Shown here one piece after another: positions 53,168 to 62,900 of a stretch of DNA of 64,000 nt. The position numbers and the translations under genes are program-made. This DNA is from Streptococcus suis (GTDB taxonomy: Bacteria; Bacillota; Bacilli; Lactobacillales; Streptococcaceae): NCBI RefSeq assembly GCF_002960445.1, contig NZ_POJD01000358.1, positions 111,711 to 175,710 on the forward strand. Reading direction: 5' to 3'. Each line of letters begins with the position of its first letter. The first letter of the stretch is position 1. The notes beneath the pieces are model-generated. The model made no database searches. It saw only the letters and a program-made list of their open reading frames with translations, and was not told where the DNA came from.

Positions 53168-54337
53168 ATGAAAACAAGAAAATTTGCAGTAGCTCTTGCT
53201 ACCTTTGCCTCAGCAGCCCTGCTTGCTGCCTGTGGTACCGTTTCATCAACAAATAGCTCAGCACAAGGTGCTGCTATCGGTGATACTTTCAAGATTGGTT
53301 ATAACTTGGAGTTGTCAGGTGCCGTATCATCTTATGGTCAAAATGAAGAAAAAGGTGCAAACCTTGCTGTCAAAGAAATCAATGCAGCTGGTGGTATCGG
53401 TGGTAAGCAGATTGAAGTTATCACTAAAGATAACAAATCTGAAACTGCAGAAGCGGCAACAGTTGCAACTAGTTTGGCAAGTGAAGGAGCAAATATTGTA
53501 ATTGGTCCTGCAACATCTGGTGCAGCAGCAGCTTCTATTCCCGCTTTGACGTCAGCAGGTGTTCCAATGATTACACCTTCTGGTACACAAACAAACTTGG
53601 TTGTAAATGACAAAGGTGAAGTACAAGACTACTTCTTCCGTGCAACCTTTACAGATGGATACCAAGGTCAAGTAATGGCTAAGTATGCGACAGAAAACTT
53701 GTCAGCTAAGAAAGTTGTTCTTTACTATGACAACTCTTCTGACTATGGTAAGGGTGTAGCAGAAGCCTTCAAGAAAGCTTACGCAGGTGAGATTGTTTCT
53801 GAAATCACATTTGCTTCAGGCGATAAAGATTTCCAAGCAGCTTTGACTAAATTGAAAGATGCTGAGTTTGATGCAATTGTTATGCCAGGTTACTACAATG
53901 AAACTGGTACAATCGTTAAACAAGCACGTGGTCTAAGTATCACCCAACCAGTCCTTGGTTCAGATGGTTTCGACTCACCACAGTTCACTGAATTGGCAAC
54001 TGCTTCAGCAGCAACAAACGTTTACTACCTTTCAGGTTATGTAACTTCAGCTAGTGATAAAGCGAAAGCTTTCAGCGAAGCTTATAAGAAAGAATACAAC
54101 GAAGAGCCAAATATGTTTGCAGCCCTTGCTTATGATGCAGTTTATATGGCAGCAAAAGCAGCAGAAGGTGCAGCAGATTCAAAAGCTCTTAAAGACAACC
54201 TTGCAGCTTTGAAAGATTTCGAAGGTGTAACAGGTACTATGTCAGTTGATGCAGAGCACAATGTTGTGAAATCAGTTTACATTGTTGGTTTGACAGATGG
54301 AGAGCAGACATCAGTTGATACAATTTCAGCAGAATAA
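53168..54337 (+). CDS. livJ: Branched-chain amino-acid binding lipoprotein
   Basis: This 389-residue periplasmic-binding-type lipoprotein has the lipobox LLAACGT (Cys about residue 21) and the Leu/Ile/Val-binding fold: YNLELSGAVSSYGQNE, VVLYYDNSSDYGKGVAEAF and FAALAYDAVYMAA. It captures branched-chain amino acids for LivHMGF. It has its own CodY-box promoter and terminator, separating its level from that of the membrane complex. Confidence 0.94.
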   Translation: MKTRKFAVALATFASAALLAACGTVSSTNSSAQGAAIGDTFKIGYNLELSGAVSSYGQNEEKGANLAVKEINAAGGIGGKQIEVITKDNKSETAEAATVATSLASEGANIVIGPATSGAAAASIPALTSAGVPMITPSGTQTNLVVNDKGEVQDYFFRATFTDGYQGQVMAKYATENLSAKKVVLYYDNSSDYGKGVAEAFKKAYAGEIVSEITFASGDKDFQAALTKLKDAEFDAIVMPGYYNETGTIVKQARGLSITQPVLGSDGFDSPQFTELATASAATNVYYLSGYVTSASDKAKAFSEAYKKEYNEEPNMFAALAYDAVYMAAKAAEGAADSKALKDNLAALKDFEGVTGTMSVDAEHNVVKSVYIVGLTDGEQTSVDTISAE

Positions 54338-54347
54338 TAAGCAAGTT

Positions 54348-54371
54348 AAAGAGGGAATTTCCCTCTTTTTC
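54348..54371 (+). terminator. livJ terminator
   Basis: AAAGAGGG-AATTT-CCCTCTTT is followed by TTCCC. Confidence 0.8.
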
Positions 54372-54420
54372 CCTTGAATTGACTAGCCTATTTTTAAAAG
54401 ATTAAAAAATATAATAAAAC

Positions 54421-54449
54421 TTGCCTATTTTCAGAAAATTTTGTATAAT
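54421..54449 (+). promoter_or_regulatory. livHMGF promoter with CodY box
   Basis: TTGCCT (54421-54426), 17 bases, TATAAT (54444-54449). TATTTTCAGAAAATT (54426-54440), one base from the CodY consensus, lies in the spacer. Confidence 0.75.
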
Positions 54450-54499
54450 GTAACAATGCTTATTGAGCTTGAAAAATATTTAGAAAGATTGGTGAACCT

Positions 54500-55387
54500 A
54501 TGCTTCAACAACTTGTCAATGGTTTGATTCTTGGTTCTGTATATGCCCTCTTGGCCCTTGGTTATACCATGGTGTACGGAATTATCAGACTGATTAACTT
54601 TGCCCACGGGGACCTCTACATGATGGGAGCCTTTATGGGTTACTTCCTATTGAATAATTTAACCTTTATTGCAGATGGTAGCCTCCGTTTCTTTGTTGCC
54701 TTAGTCTTGGCAATGGTTGGAACAGCTACTCTTGGTGTGGTCATTGAATTTTTGGCCTATCGTCCATTGAGAAACTCAACTCGTATTGCGGCCTTGATTA
54801 CAGCCATCGGTGTTTCCTTCTTCTTAGAATATGGAATGATTAAATTATTTTCAGCTGATGTAAAAGCCTTTCCACAAGCTATGGAGGCTGTGACCTTCAA
54901 TCTTGGTCCAGTTTCAGTGACCAATATCCAGTTGATTATCCTAGGAGTAGCCTTGACCTTGATGGTTGCTCTGCAATTGATTGTAAAACGTACCAAGATG
55001 GGTAAAGCCATGCGTGCTGTTTCTGTGGATAGCGATGCGGCGCAATTGATGGGGATTAACGTAAACCGTACTATTAGCTTTACATTTGCGCTGGGTTCAG
55101 CACTTGCTGGTGCTGCAGGTGTTCTCCTTGGTCTTTACTACAACCAAATCGAGCCTTTGATGGGTATGACTCCTGGTTTGAAGGCCTTCGTAGCAGCGGT
55201 ACTTGGAGGTATCGGTATTATTCCTGGTGCTGCTCTGGGTGGTTTCGTTATCGGTATTATTGAAACATTTACCTATGTGATTGGTTTGGATACATTCCGT
55301 GATGCAATTGTGTATACAGTATTGATTGTCATCCTCTTGGTGCGTCCAAGCGGTATCCTTGGTAAGAACGTGAAAGAGAAGGTGTAA
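54500..55387 (+). CDS. livH: Branched-chain amino-acid permease LivH
   Basis: This 295-residue membrane subunit of the LIV importer has eight or so membrane segments and shows the family start LILGSVYALLALGYTMVYG, with the ATPase-contact loop around MRAVSVDSDAAQLMGINV. It is the first gene of livH-livM-livG-livF, with 2 bases to livM. Confidence 0.95.
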   Translation: MLQQLVNGLILGSVYALLALGYTMVYGIIRLINFAHGDLYMMGAFMGYFLLNNLTFIADGSLRFFVALVLAMVGTATLGVVIEFLAYRPLRNSTRIAALITAIGVSFFLEYGMIKLFSADVKAFPQAMEAVTFNLGPVSVTNIQLIILGVALTLMVALQLIVKRTKMGKAMRAVSVDSDAAQLMGINVNRTISFTFALGSALAGAAGVLLGLYYNQIEPLMGMTPGLKAFVAAVLGGIGIIPGAALGGFVIGIIETFTYVIGLDTFRDAIVYTVLIVILLVRPSGILGKNVKEKV

Positions 55388-55389
55388 CC

Positions 55390-56337
55390 ATGAAGCAAAA
55401 TCTTAAAGTGAATGCAATCTGGTTGGCTATCTTATTGGCTGGTTTTGGTCTTATTCAAGGCTTAGTTGCAGCTGGTATTCTCAACTTCTACTATATTCAG
55501 ATTGTACAACAAATCGGAATTCAAATTATCTTGGCAGTGGGTCTAAACCTCATTGTTGGATTCTCAGGTCAGTTCTCTCTTGGTCATGCTGGTTTCATGG
55601 CCATTGGTGCTTACGCAGTGGGTATTCTTGGTAAGATGATGCCAACTTATGGTGGCTTCGCTATCGCCTTGCTTGTCGGTATGTTGCTTGCGGGCGCTGT
55701 TGCCCTCTTGGTTGGTCTGCCAACCCTTCGTTTGAAAGGTGACTACCTTGCCATTGCGACCCTTGGTGTTGCTGAAATTATCCGTATTTTGATTATCAAT
55801 GGTGGTAGTGTCACAAACGGTGCGGCTGGTATCATGTCTATTCCTCTCTTTACTAGCTGGCCTTTGGTTTATATTTTTGTGATTATCACAACTCTTGTAA
55901 CGGTCAACTTCTTGCGTAGTCCTATGGGACGTGCAACTATTTCTGTTCGTGAAGATGAGATTGCAGCAGAATCAGTTGGTGTTAACCCAACATTTGTGAA
56001 GGTATCTGCCTTTGTATTCGGTGCTATGACAGCGGCTATTGCAGGTGGTCTTCATGCAGGTTATGTAGGTACCATCGTTCCTAAAGACTTCGCTTTCATG
56101 ACATCTGTTAACGTTTTGATCATCATCGTATTGGGTGGTTTGGGTTCTATCACAGGTACCTTTGTGGCAGCGATTGTACTTGGTATCTTGAACGTATTCC
56201 TCAAGAGCTACTCAGACATCGCCATGATTATCTACTCATTGGCCCTTATCCTCTTGATGATCTTCCGTCCAGGCGGTTTGTTGGGAACTAAGGAATTTAG
56301 CGTGGCAGCCCTACTCAAGAAGAAGGAGGTTAAGTAA
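55390..56337 (+). CDS. livM: Branched-chain amino-acid permease LivM
   Basis: This 315-residue partner permease has NLIVGFSGQFSLGHAGFMAIGAY, the contact loop SVREDEIAAESVGVNP and GGLGSITGTFVAA. Its stop codon overlaps the livG start (TAATG), which implies coupled translation. Confidence 0.95.
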   Translation: MKQNLKVNAIWLAILLAGFGLIQGLVAAGILNFYYIQIVQQIGIQIILAVGLNLIVGFSGQFSLGHAGFMAIGAYAVGILGKMMPTYGGFAIALLVGMLLAGAVALLVGLPTLRLKGDYLAIATLGVAEIIRILIINGGSVTNGAAGIMSIPLFTSWPLVYIFVIITTLVTVNFLRSPMGRATISVREDEIAAESVGVNPTFVKVSAFVFGAMTAAIAGGLHAGYVGTIVPKDFAFMTSVNVLIIIVLGGLGSITGTFVAAIVLGILNVFLKSYSDIAMIIYSLALILLMIFRPGGLLGTKEFSVAALLKKKEVK

Positions 56338-57101
56338 TGGCATTGCTAGAAGTAAAAAATTTAACCAAAAACTTCGGTGGTTTGACTGCCGTTGGTGATG
56401 TGACCATGGAACTTCATGAGGGTGAATTGGTCGGTCTTATCGGTCCTAACGGTGCTGGTAAGACAACCCTTTTCAACCTTTTGACAGGTGTTTATGAGCC
56501 AAGCGAGGGAACAATCTCCCTTGCTGGTACTATTTTGAATGGTAAGGCTCCTTCTAAGATTGCCTCTCTTGGTCTTGGTCGTACCTTCCAAAACATCCGT
56601 TTGTTCAAAAATATGACAGTTTTGGAAAATGTCTTGATTGGTCTTGGTAATCATGGTAAAGCAGAAGTCTTGGCAAGTTTCCTTCGTTTGCCTGCCTTCT
56701 ACAAAAATGAAGAAGAGTTGAAAAACAAGGCGATTGACCTCTTGAAAATTTTCGATTTGGATGGCGATGCGGATACGCTGGCTAAGAACCTTCCTTACGG
56801 TCAACAACGTCGTTTGGAAATCGTTCGCGCCCTTGCGACCGATCCGAAAATTCTTTTCTTGGATGAGCCAGCGGCTGGTATGAACCCGCAGGAAACGGCA
56901 GAATTGACCCAACTCATCCGTAAAATTAAGGAAGAATTTGGTATCACCATTATCTTGATTGAACACGATATGAGCTTGGTCATGGAAGTTACTGAGCGTA
57001 TCTATGTATTGGAATACGGTCGCTTGATTGCCCACGGTACTCCTGAAGAAATTCGCAATAACAAGCGTGTAATTGAAGCCTACCTTGGAGGTGAAGCATA
57101 A
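56337..57101 (+). CDS. livG: Branched-chain amino-acid ABC ATPase LivG
   Basis: This 254-residue ATPase has GPNGAGKTT, a signature LPYGQQRRLEIVRAL (the LivG form), FLDEPAAGMNPQE and switch His in IEHDMSLV. It overlaps both neighbours by one base and acts at the cytoplasmic face as a heterodimer with LivF. Confidence 0.96.
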   Translation: MALLEVKNLTKNFGGLTAVGDVTMELHEGELVGLIGPNGAGKTTLFNLLTGVYEPSEGTISLAGTILNGKAPSKIASLGLGRTFQNIRLFKNMTVLENVLIGLGNHGKAEVLASFLRLPAFYKNEEELKNKAIDLLKIFDLDGDADTLAKNLPYGQQRRLEIVRALATDPKILFLDEPAAGMNPQETAELTQLIRKIKEEFGITIILIEHDMSLVMEVTERIYVLEYGRLIAHGTPEEIRNNKRVIEAYLGGEA

Positions 57102-57811
57102 TGGCAATGTTAGAAGTTAAAAATCTTTCTGTCAACTATGGCGTTATCGAAGCTGTAAAAGATGTCAGTTTCGAGGTCAACGAGGGAGAAGTTGTAACCT
57201 TAATTGGTGCCAATGGTGCTGGTAAAACCTCTATCCTCCGTACCATTTCAGGTCTTGTCCGTCCGTCAGCTGGAACGATTTCTTTCCTAGGAAATGAAAT
57301 TCAAAAAGTTCCTGCCCGTAAAATCGTTGCGGACGGTTTGTCACAAGTACCAGAAGGTCGTCATGTCTTTGCAGGCTTAACCGTTATGGAAAACTTGGAA
57401 ATGGGTGCCTTCCTTCGCAACAACCGTGAAGAAAACCAAGCTAACTTGAAAAAAATCTTCGCACGTTTCCCACGTTTGGAAGAACGGAAGAACCAAGATG
57501 CCGCTACCCTTTCAGGTGGTGAGCAACAAATGCTTGCTATGGGACGGGCATTGATGAGCCAACCAAAGCTCTTGCTCCTTGATGAGCCGTCAATGGGCTT
57601 GGCGCCAATCTTCATTCAAGAAATTTTTGATATCATCCAAGATATCCAAAAACAAGGAACAACCGTTCTCTTGATCGAACAAAACGCCAACAAAGCACTT
57701 GCTATCGCAGACCGCGGCTATGTACTAGAAACAGGAAAAGTCGTCCTCTCAGGAACAGGAAAAGAACTCCTCGCCTCAGAAGAAGTTAAAAAAGCATATC
57801 TGGGTGGCTAA
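57101..57811 (+). CDS. livF: Branched-chain amino-acid ABC ATPase LivF
   Basis: This 236-residue ATPase has GANGAGKTS, VPEGRHVFAGLTVMENL, LSGGEQQMLAMGRALM and LLLDEPSMGLAP, all typical of LivF. It is the last gene of the operon. The hairpin starting at its stop codon is the first of a long hairpin array. Confidence 0.96.
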   Translation: MAMLEVKNLSVNYGVIEAVKDVSFEVNEGEVVTLIGANGAGKTSILRTISGLVRPSAGTISFLGNEIQKVPARKIVADGLSQVPEGRHVFAGLTVMENLEMGAFLRNNREENQANLKKIFARFPRLEERKNQDAATLSGGEQQMLAMGRALMSQPKLLLLDEPSMGLAPIFIQEIFDIIQDIQKQGTTVLLIEQNANKALAIADRGYVLETGKVVLSGTGKELLASEEVKKAYLGG

Positions 57812-58800
57812 AAAGGTCCGGGGGACCTTTTTAGGTTGGAAATGAGAAACGCCGGCAGGCGTTTTTCTTTATATCAAGGTCCGGGGGACCTTTTTAGGTT
57901 GGAAATAGGAAAACCAGTAACGCAAGTTGCTGGTTTGTCCCCCGAGGCTGACGCCTCATTTTAGGTTGGAAATGAGAACCGCTGGTAAGCGGTTTTCTTT
58001 ATAAATGGGTTACCCACGTTTTAAGTTGGAGATGAGAAACGCCGGCAGGCGTTTTTCTTTAAATCAAAATTGGGCTGTTTTAATCGGGAAATAGGAAAAA
58101 CAGCAATGCATGTTGCTGGTTTGTCCGTAACCCTGACGGGTTGTTTTAGGTCGGAAATAGGGACCGTCGGCAGACGGTCTTTCCTTTTATTCATTTTTTG
58201 GACCTTTTTAGGTTGGAAATGGGAAACGTCGGTAGGCGTTTTTCTTTAAATCAAGGTCCGGTGGAGTGAACTATTTCAGCCTGAGCCTAGAAAGGAAATA
58301 GCGAAGGGTTAGGTTGGAAATAGGGACCGTCGGCAGATGGTCTTTCCTTTTATTCATTTTTTGGACCTTTTTAGGTTGGAAATGAGAAACGCCGGTAGGC
58401 GTTTTTCTTTATGTCAAGGTCCGGTGGAGTGAAATAGTTCGCTGAACTATTTCAGCCTGAGCCTAGAAATGAAATAGCGAAGGTTTAGGTTGGAAATAGG
58501 AAAACCAGCAATGTATGTTGCTGGTTTGTCCTTAACCCTGACGGGTTGTTTTAGGTCGGAAATGAGAACCGCTGGTAAGCGGTTTTCTTTATAAATGGGT
58601 TCCCCCACGTTTTAAGTTGGAGATGAGAAACGCCGGCAGGCGTTTTTCTTTAAATCAAAATTAGGCTGTTTTAATCGGGAAATAGGAAAACCAGTAACGT
58701 ATGTTGCTGGTTTGTTCTCCGAGGTTGACACCTCATTTTAGGTTGGAGATAGGACAAGAAAAAGTCTTTCGAGGATTTTTATTTATTTTTAGGATAGGCT
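57809..58800. repeat. ~1 kb array of hairpins joined by a conserved linker
   Basis: The stretch holds no gene. A linker of consensus TTTTAGGTTGGAAATRRGAA occurs about 15 times (near 57829, 57892, 57959, 58019, 58078, 58143, 58206, 58308, 58367, 58483, 58548, 58609, 58670, 58737, 58798), mostly 59-67 bases apart. Between linkers are GC-rich hairpins with T-runs whose arms differ: AAACGCCGGCAGGCGTTT, AACCGCTGGTAAGCGGTT, GGACCGTCGGCAGACGGTC, and AAACCAG...CTGGTTT. The first (AAAAAGGTCCGGGGGACCTTTTT, 57811-57833) is a good livF terminator. A ~130-bp block at 57973-58108 recurs at 58564-58695. Confidence 0.9.
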
Positions 58801-58935
58801 GTTTTAGTAGGGAAATAGGAAGTTGAGGTAGACAATCTGCTTGGTTTTATATTCCAATTCTTCAACGTGGAAAGTTGACTTCCTTGCCAAGTCAGTCTTC
58901 TTATGCTAGACTGTCATAGTAGAAATGGAGATAGA

Positions 58936-59220
58936 ATGAAACAGAGATTATCGCTTATTGGATTGTTGCTTGTCATTATTTTGACAGTCGTTCTTTCTTT
59001 GGCTAATCGTCAGGAAGTTGTTGTCAATTACTTGTTCGGCCAATTTAGAATGCCCTTGATTTTGGTGATAATTGGCTCGCTCTTGATTGGTATGTTCATT
59101 CAATACTTACTTGGATTGACTAAGAATATGTCATTGAAAAGTGAGATTAAGAATTTGAAAAGAGAGTTGTCAGAAATCCCAGTTTTGCAAAAGGAAGAAC
59201 ATTCTGATAGGATAAACTAG
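58936..59220 (+). CDS. LapA/DUF1049-type small membrane protein
   Basis: This 94-residue protein has two membrane segments (about residues 4-24 and 39-62) and the family pattern LANRQEVVVNYLFGQFRMPLILVIIGSLLIGM, ending in a charged coiled tail (LKSEIKNLKRELSEI). ATG 58936 follows GGAGAT; the ORF could be extended to 58903 but that part is not conserved in type. The role in Gram-positives is unknown. Confidence 0.8.
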   Translation: MKQRLSLIGLLLVIILTVVLSLANRQEVVVNYLFGQFRMPLILVIIGSLLIGMFIQYLLGLTKNMSLKSEIKNLKRELSEIPVLQKEEHSDRIN

Positions 59221-59277
59221 ATTGAGTTAATTATGTGGAATTATGTATAAACCACATTGAAATGATAAGGAGAAATG

Positions 59278-59643
59278 ATGTTTACCAAAGAATTTGGATT
59301 GATGTTTTATGTGGATGATGTTGCTGCTGAGAAGGCTTTTTGGACTGCGGCTGGTTTTGTGATTGTGAATGAAGCTGAGATGATGGGCTATGAAACTTTT
59401 GATATGCAGCCACATCCAGAAGCTACTACGACTATTACTGTCTATGCTAACGAATTTATTCGTCAAGTATCACCAGAAGTAATCGATATGAAGCCAAGTA
59501 TCTTGTTTGAAACAGATGATATTGAGGGGCTTCAAAAACGTATCTCTGGCTTGACAGATACGTGTAGCGCAGTCAATGCAGAACCCTTCCCTAACTTTAA
59601 TTTTGCCAGCCCAAGTGGTCATTACTTTGCGGTGAAGGGATAG
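59278..59643 (+). CDS. VOC (glyoxalase/bleomycin-resistance fold) protein
   Basis: This 121-residue protein has the VOC pattern: GLMFYVDDVAAEKAFWTAAGF at the start, an ILFETDDIEGLQKRI middle and a C-terminal FNFASPSGHYFAVKG. AAGGAG serves ATG 59275 or 59278; the second is better spaced. The substrate and any metal cannot be read; many such small proteins are uncharacterised. A terminator follows. Confidence 0.82.
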   Translation: MFTKEFGLMFYVDDVAAEKAFWTAAGFVIVNEAEMMGYETFDMQPHPEATTTITVYANEFIRQVSPEVIDMKPSILFETDDIEGLQKRISGLTDTCSAVNAEPFPNFNFASPSGHYFAVKG

Positions 59644-59663
59644 GTTCATCAAAATAGCGTATC

Positions 59664-59693
59664 AATCAGCGGTTTTCTATCGCTGATTTTTTG
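59664..59693 (+). terminator. Terminator after the VOC gene
   Basis: AATCAGCG and CGCTGATT arms are followed by TTTTTT. Confidence 0.88.
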
Positions 59694-59791
59694 TTACAAA
59701 ATAACAGAATTGCATCAGACAGTATGTATTTTGGGGCTATAGTGTGGTAAAATAGTTTTTGTAATACCTATTTGTATTTTAGGAGAGAGAT

Positions 59792-59926
59792 ATGAAACTT
59801 CTAAATAGATTTGCATATATATATATATATCAAAGCAATCTAAAACACTTGTTCAATTCTATAGTAAACAAAACCTGCCAGTCTTGGCAGGCTTTTTGCG
59901 TTGTCGAAAGGCTGGTGTCTAGATGA
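59792..59926 (+). CDS. Possible 44-codon ORF containing an (AT)8 tract
   Basis: ATG 59792 follows AGGAGAGAGA and reads [20 protein letters not shown]..., ending at TGA 59924-59926, which overlaps the hsdR start (ATGA). The IYIY run is the AT tract at 59815-59830. A terminator hairpin sits inside the ORF (59874-59897). It may be a leader ORF or a chance frame. Confidence 0.3.
   Translation: MKLLNRFAYIYIYQSNLKHLFNSIVNKTCQSWQAFCVVERLVSR
59815..59830. repeat. (AT)8 dinucleotide tract
   Basis: Eight AT units lie in the leader of hsdR, inside the short ORF at 59792. Confidence 0.9.
59874..59897 (+). terminator. Terminator just upstream of hsdR
   Basis: CCTGCCA-GTCT-TGGCAGG is followed by CTTTTT, 26 bases before the hsdR start codon. 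It could attenuate transcription into hsdR. Confidence 0.75.
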
Positions 59927-62900
59927 CTTGGAAACACCTTATGCTAGACATACCAGTCTATGCACCAGAACTCTTGGAAGAAATGAAAGCCATAGAGGAA
60001 TACCAAGTAGGCTTGCTAGAAAAACTAGAAAGACAGGACAATGCCTTGGAGTTGGAGGCTGTTTACCAAGTGGAACAAGCCCGCCTGACCGATATTGTCA
60101 AAGGCTATCTGGACATCAAGCGTAAGCCTGACCACTATGCCCAAGCAGAGCAGAAATTGGCAGATGCCCACGGTCAGTTAATCGGTTTCCGTAAGCATCT
60201 CCACAAACTCTTGCAAAAGGTCAATGAAGAGGATTTGAAAGATTTTCAAGTCAGTCTACGTTTACTACCTGGTCAACGGGAGCTGGTTGACCCTCAGGCT
60301 CTTTATCAGACCAAGAAGCCTGCCAATGAGCTACAGATAGAAGATGAACTCATCCGCCATCTGACCAGCGGAGAGAGTCAGTGGGTCTATCGTCCTGAAC
60401 TCAATAGTGAAGAGCTCCTTTGGTCCAACTTTTTCGCCAAGCTAGAGGCTAATAACGTCCGCTATTTAGCTGACCATCCTCTGACAGACCAAGAAAAACA
60501 CCAAATCAAGAACCAACTCAACTTTGTCAATTTCTACGAAGCAGCCAAGTGGCTGGCAGGTGAGAATGGCATTGCAAAGGTGCAAGTCCAACGAGAAGAT
60601 GCCAGTCTAGGCACCATCCGATTGGAAGTCATCTGGCGACACAATGTTGCTGGGGGTAAGTCCAGCTATGAAGTCGTCAACCAAGTTGTGACAGGTGGTG
60701 ATGCTGCCAGACAAAGACGGGGTGATGTGACCCTCTTGATTAACGGCCTTCCCATGATTCAGATTGAGCTCAAGAGCCGTTCCCATCCCTATATGGATGC
60801 CTTCCGTCAAATTCGCAAATATGAACAAGAAGGTCAGTTTAAGGGTATCTTTTCAAGCCTGCAGATGTTTGTGGTGTCAAATATCACGGAAACCCGCTAC
60901 ATAGCAGCAGCCAAGGAATCCAAGCTCAACGACCGCTTCTTGACCAAATGGGTGGATAAGCACAATCAAGCCCAGCCCCATCTTTTTGACTTTGCCAGAG
61001 AGGTTCTATCCATTCCCATGGCTCACCAATTGGTCATGCAATATTCGGTGATTGACGACGACAAAAAAGCCCTTATCCTGCTTCGTCCCTATCAGATCCA
61101 TGCCATAGAAGCCATCCGAGAAGCCAGTCGTCTTCGTCAGTCGGGCTATATTTGGCACACTACTGGTTCAGGTAAGACCCTGACTTCCTACAAGGTGGCA
61201 CGCAATCTCCTGCAAATTCCATCTATTGAGAAGACCATTTTTGTCATAGATAGGACAGACCTTGACCAGCAGACCACCGCTGCCTTTCTATCCTACGCGG
61301 AAAATGACATGATAGATATTGACCAGACGGATGACACTCAGCACTTGTTGAAAAATCTGTTTTCAGAAGACCGCCGTGTCGTGGTCACCACTATTCAAAA
61401 ACTCAATACCCTCCTGCGTCAATTTGAAGAAGGACAGCACGAGAAATTCCACCAGCGTATTAAGAATCTCAATCTAGCTTTTGTTGTGGACGAATGCCAC
61501 CGGGCTGTCACCCCTGAACGCCAGCGGATTTTGGAACAGTTCTTTGTCAACTCGCTTTGGTATGGCTTTACAGGTACTCCTATTTTCAAGGAGAACAAGC
61601 GGGAGCAAAAAGGTGATTTAGCCCAGACGACAGAAGAACAGTATGGGCCATGTCTCCATGAATACACAGTCAAAGAAGCCATCCATGACCGAGCTGTTCT
61701 TGGTTTCCAAGTGGAATACCAGACCACCATGCCTGGCTGGGCTGAGGATGAAATCGAAGACGAGTTTTACGATGATGAACGGCACATGCTGACGGTTTTG
61801 GATGCTATTTTAAACAAATCCAAACGCAAACTTGGTTTCCAAAACGGTGTAGGGAAAACCTACGAGGGCCTACTGACTGTCAAGTCCATCGCCCGTGCCC
61901 AAGCCTACTATGACCTGATACAAGAAGTCAAGGCAGGACATAAGAGCCTGACGATTTCGGAAGCAGTCAAAAAAGTCTTGCCTGATTTTCCAAAAGTTGC
62001 CATCACCTACTCAGTATCTGAAAATGAAGAGTCTTCCTTTGCTAATCAAGACTACATGAGCAAGAGCTTGGAGGATTACAATGCCATGTTTGGTACGCAT
62101 TTCACTCTGGCGACCCTTGGTTCCTATAATACTGACCTCAACGAACGCTTGGCTCGGAAAAAAGACAAGTATGCCTTCCGTGAGGAGCAGTTGGACTTGG
62201 TTATTGTAGTGGATCGCTTGCTGACGGGATTTGATGCTCCGTGCTTGTCTACCATTTTCATGGACAGACAGCCTATGAAACCCCAGCACATCATCCAAGC
62301 CTTTTCACGGACCAACCGTCTCTTTGACGAGGGCAAGAAGTTTGGACAAATCGTCACCTTCCAGACCCCAGAACGCTTTAAGGAAAAGGTTGACGAAGCC
62401 CTCAGTCTCTACTCAAATGGCGGTGAGTTTGCGGTGCTGGCCCCGACTTGGTTGGAAGAAAAAGCCAAGTTCAAGGAAAAAGTTCAGCAGTTGCTGGCTA
62501 TTGCCCCAAGTCCTGAAATGACACCAGACCTAGATGCCAGCAGTGATGCCGAGTTGAAACGCTTTGCCAAGGCCTTTCAGGAATTTGACAAGCTCTTTGC
62601 CTCCATACAGGTCTATGCCGACTACGAGCAAGAGGATGTTCTCAAGGAAATCGGGCTTAGTCTGGAGGATATTGAGAATTTTTCTGGACAATACCAAAAT
62701 GTCATTGAAGAACTCCGCAGACGGCGGAAGGATGACGAGGGCATAGAAGATACGCCTTTTGATATTGAATACGAGCTGGAATCTGTCCGTACGGATGAAA
62801 TCAATTACCACTATATCATCTCTCTCATCCAGAACCTGATTGACAGTAAAAATCAAGTCATTCCTGATAAGGAGAAAAAGATGGTGGACAACTACATCGC

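Noticed and set aside
56361..57107. 248-codon minus-strand ORF opposite livG
   Set aside because: livG is clearly coding with all ATPase motifs; the antisense frame shows no domain and no start signal.
57809..58800. Regularly spaced linker as CRISPR repeats
   Set aside because: The intervening sequences are self-complementary and partly repeated, and the linker varies; no cas genes nearby.
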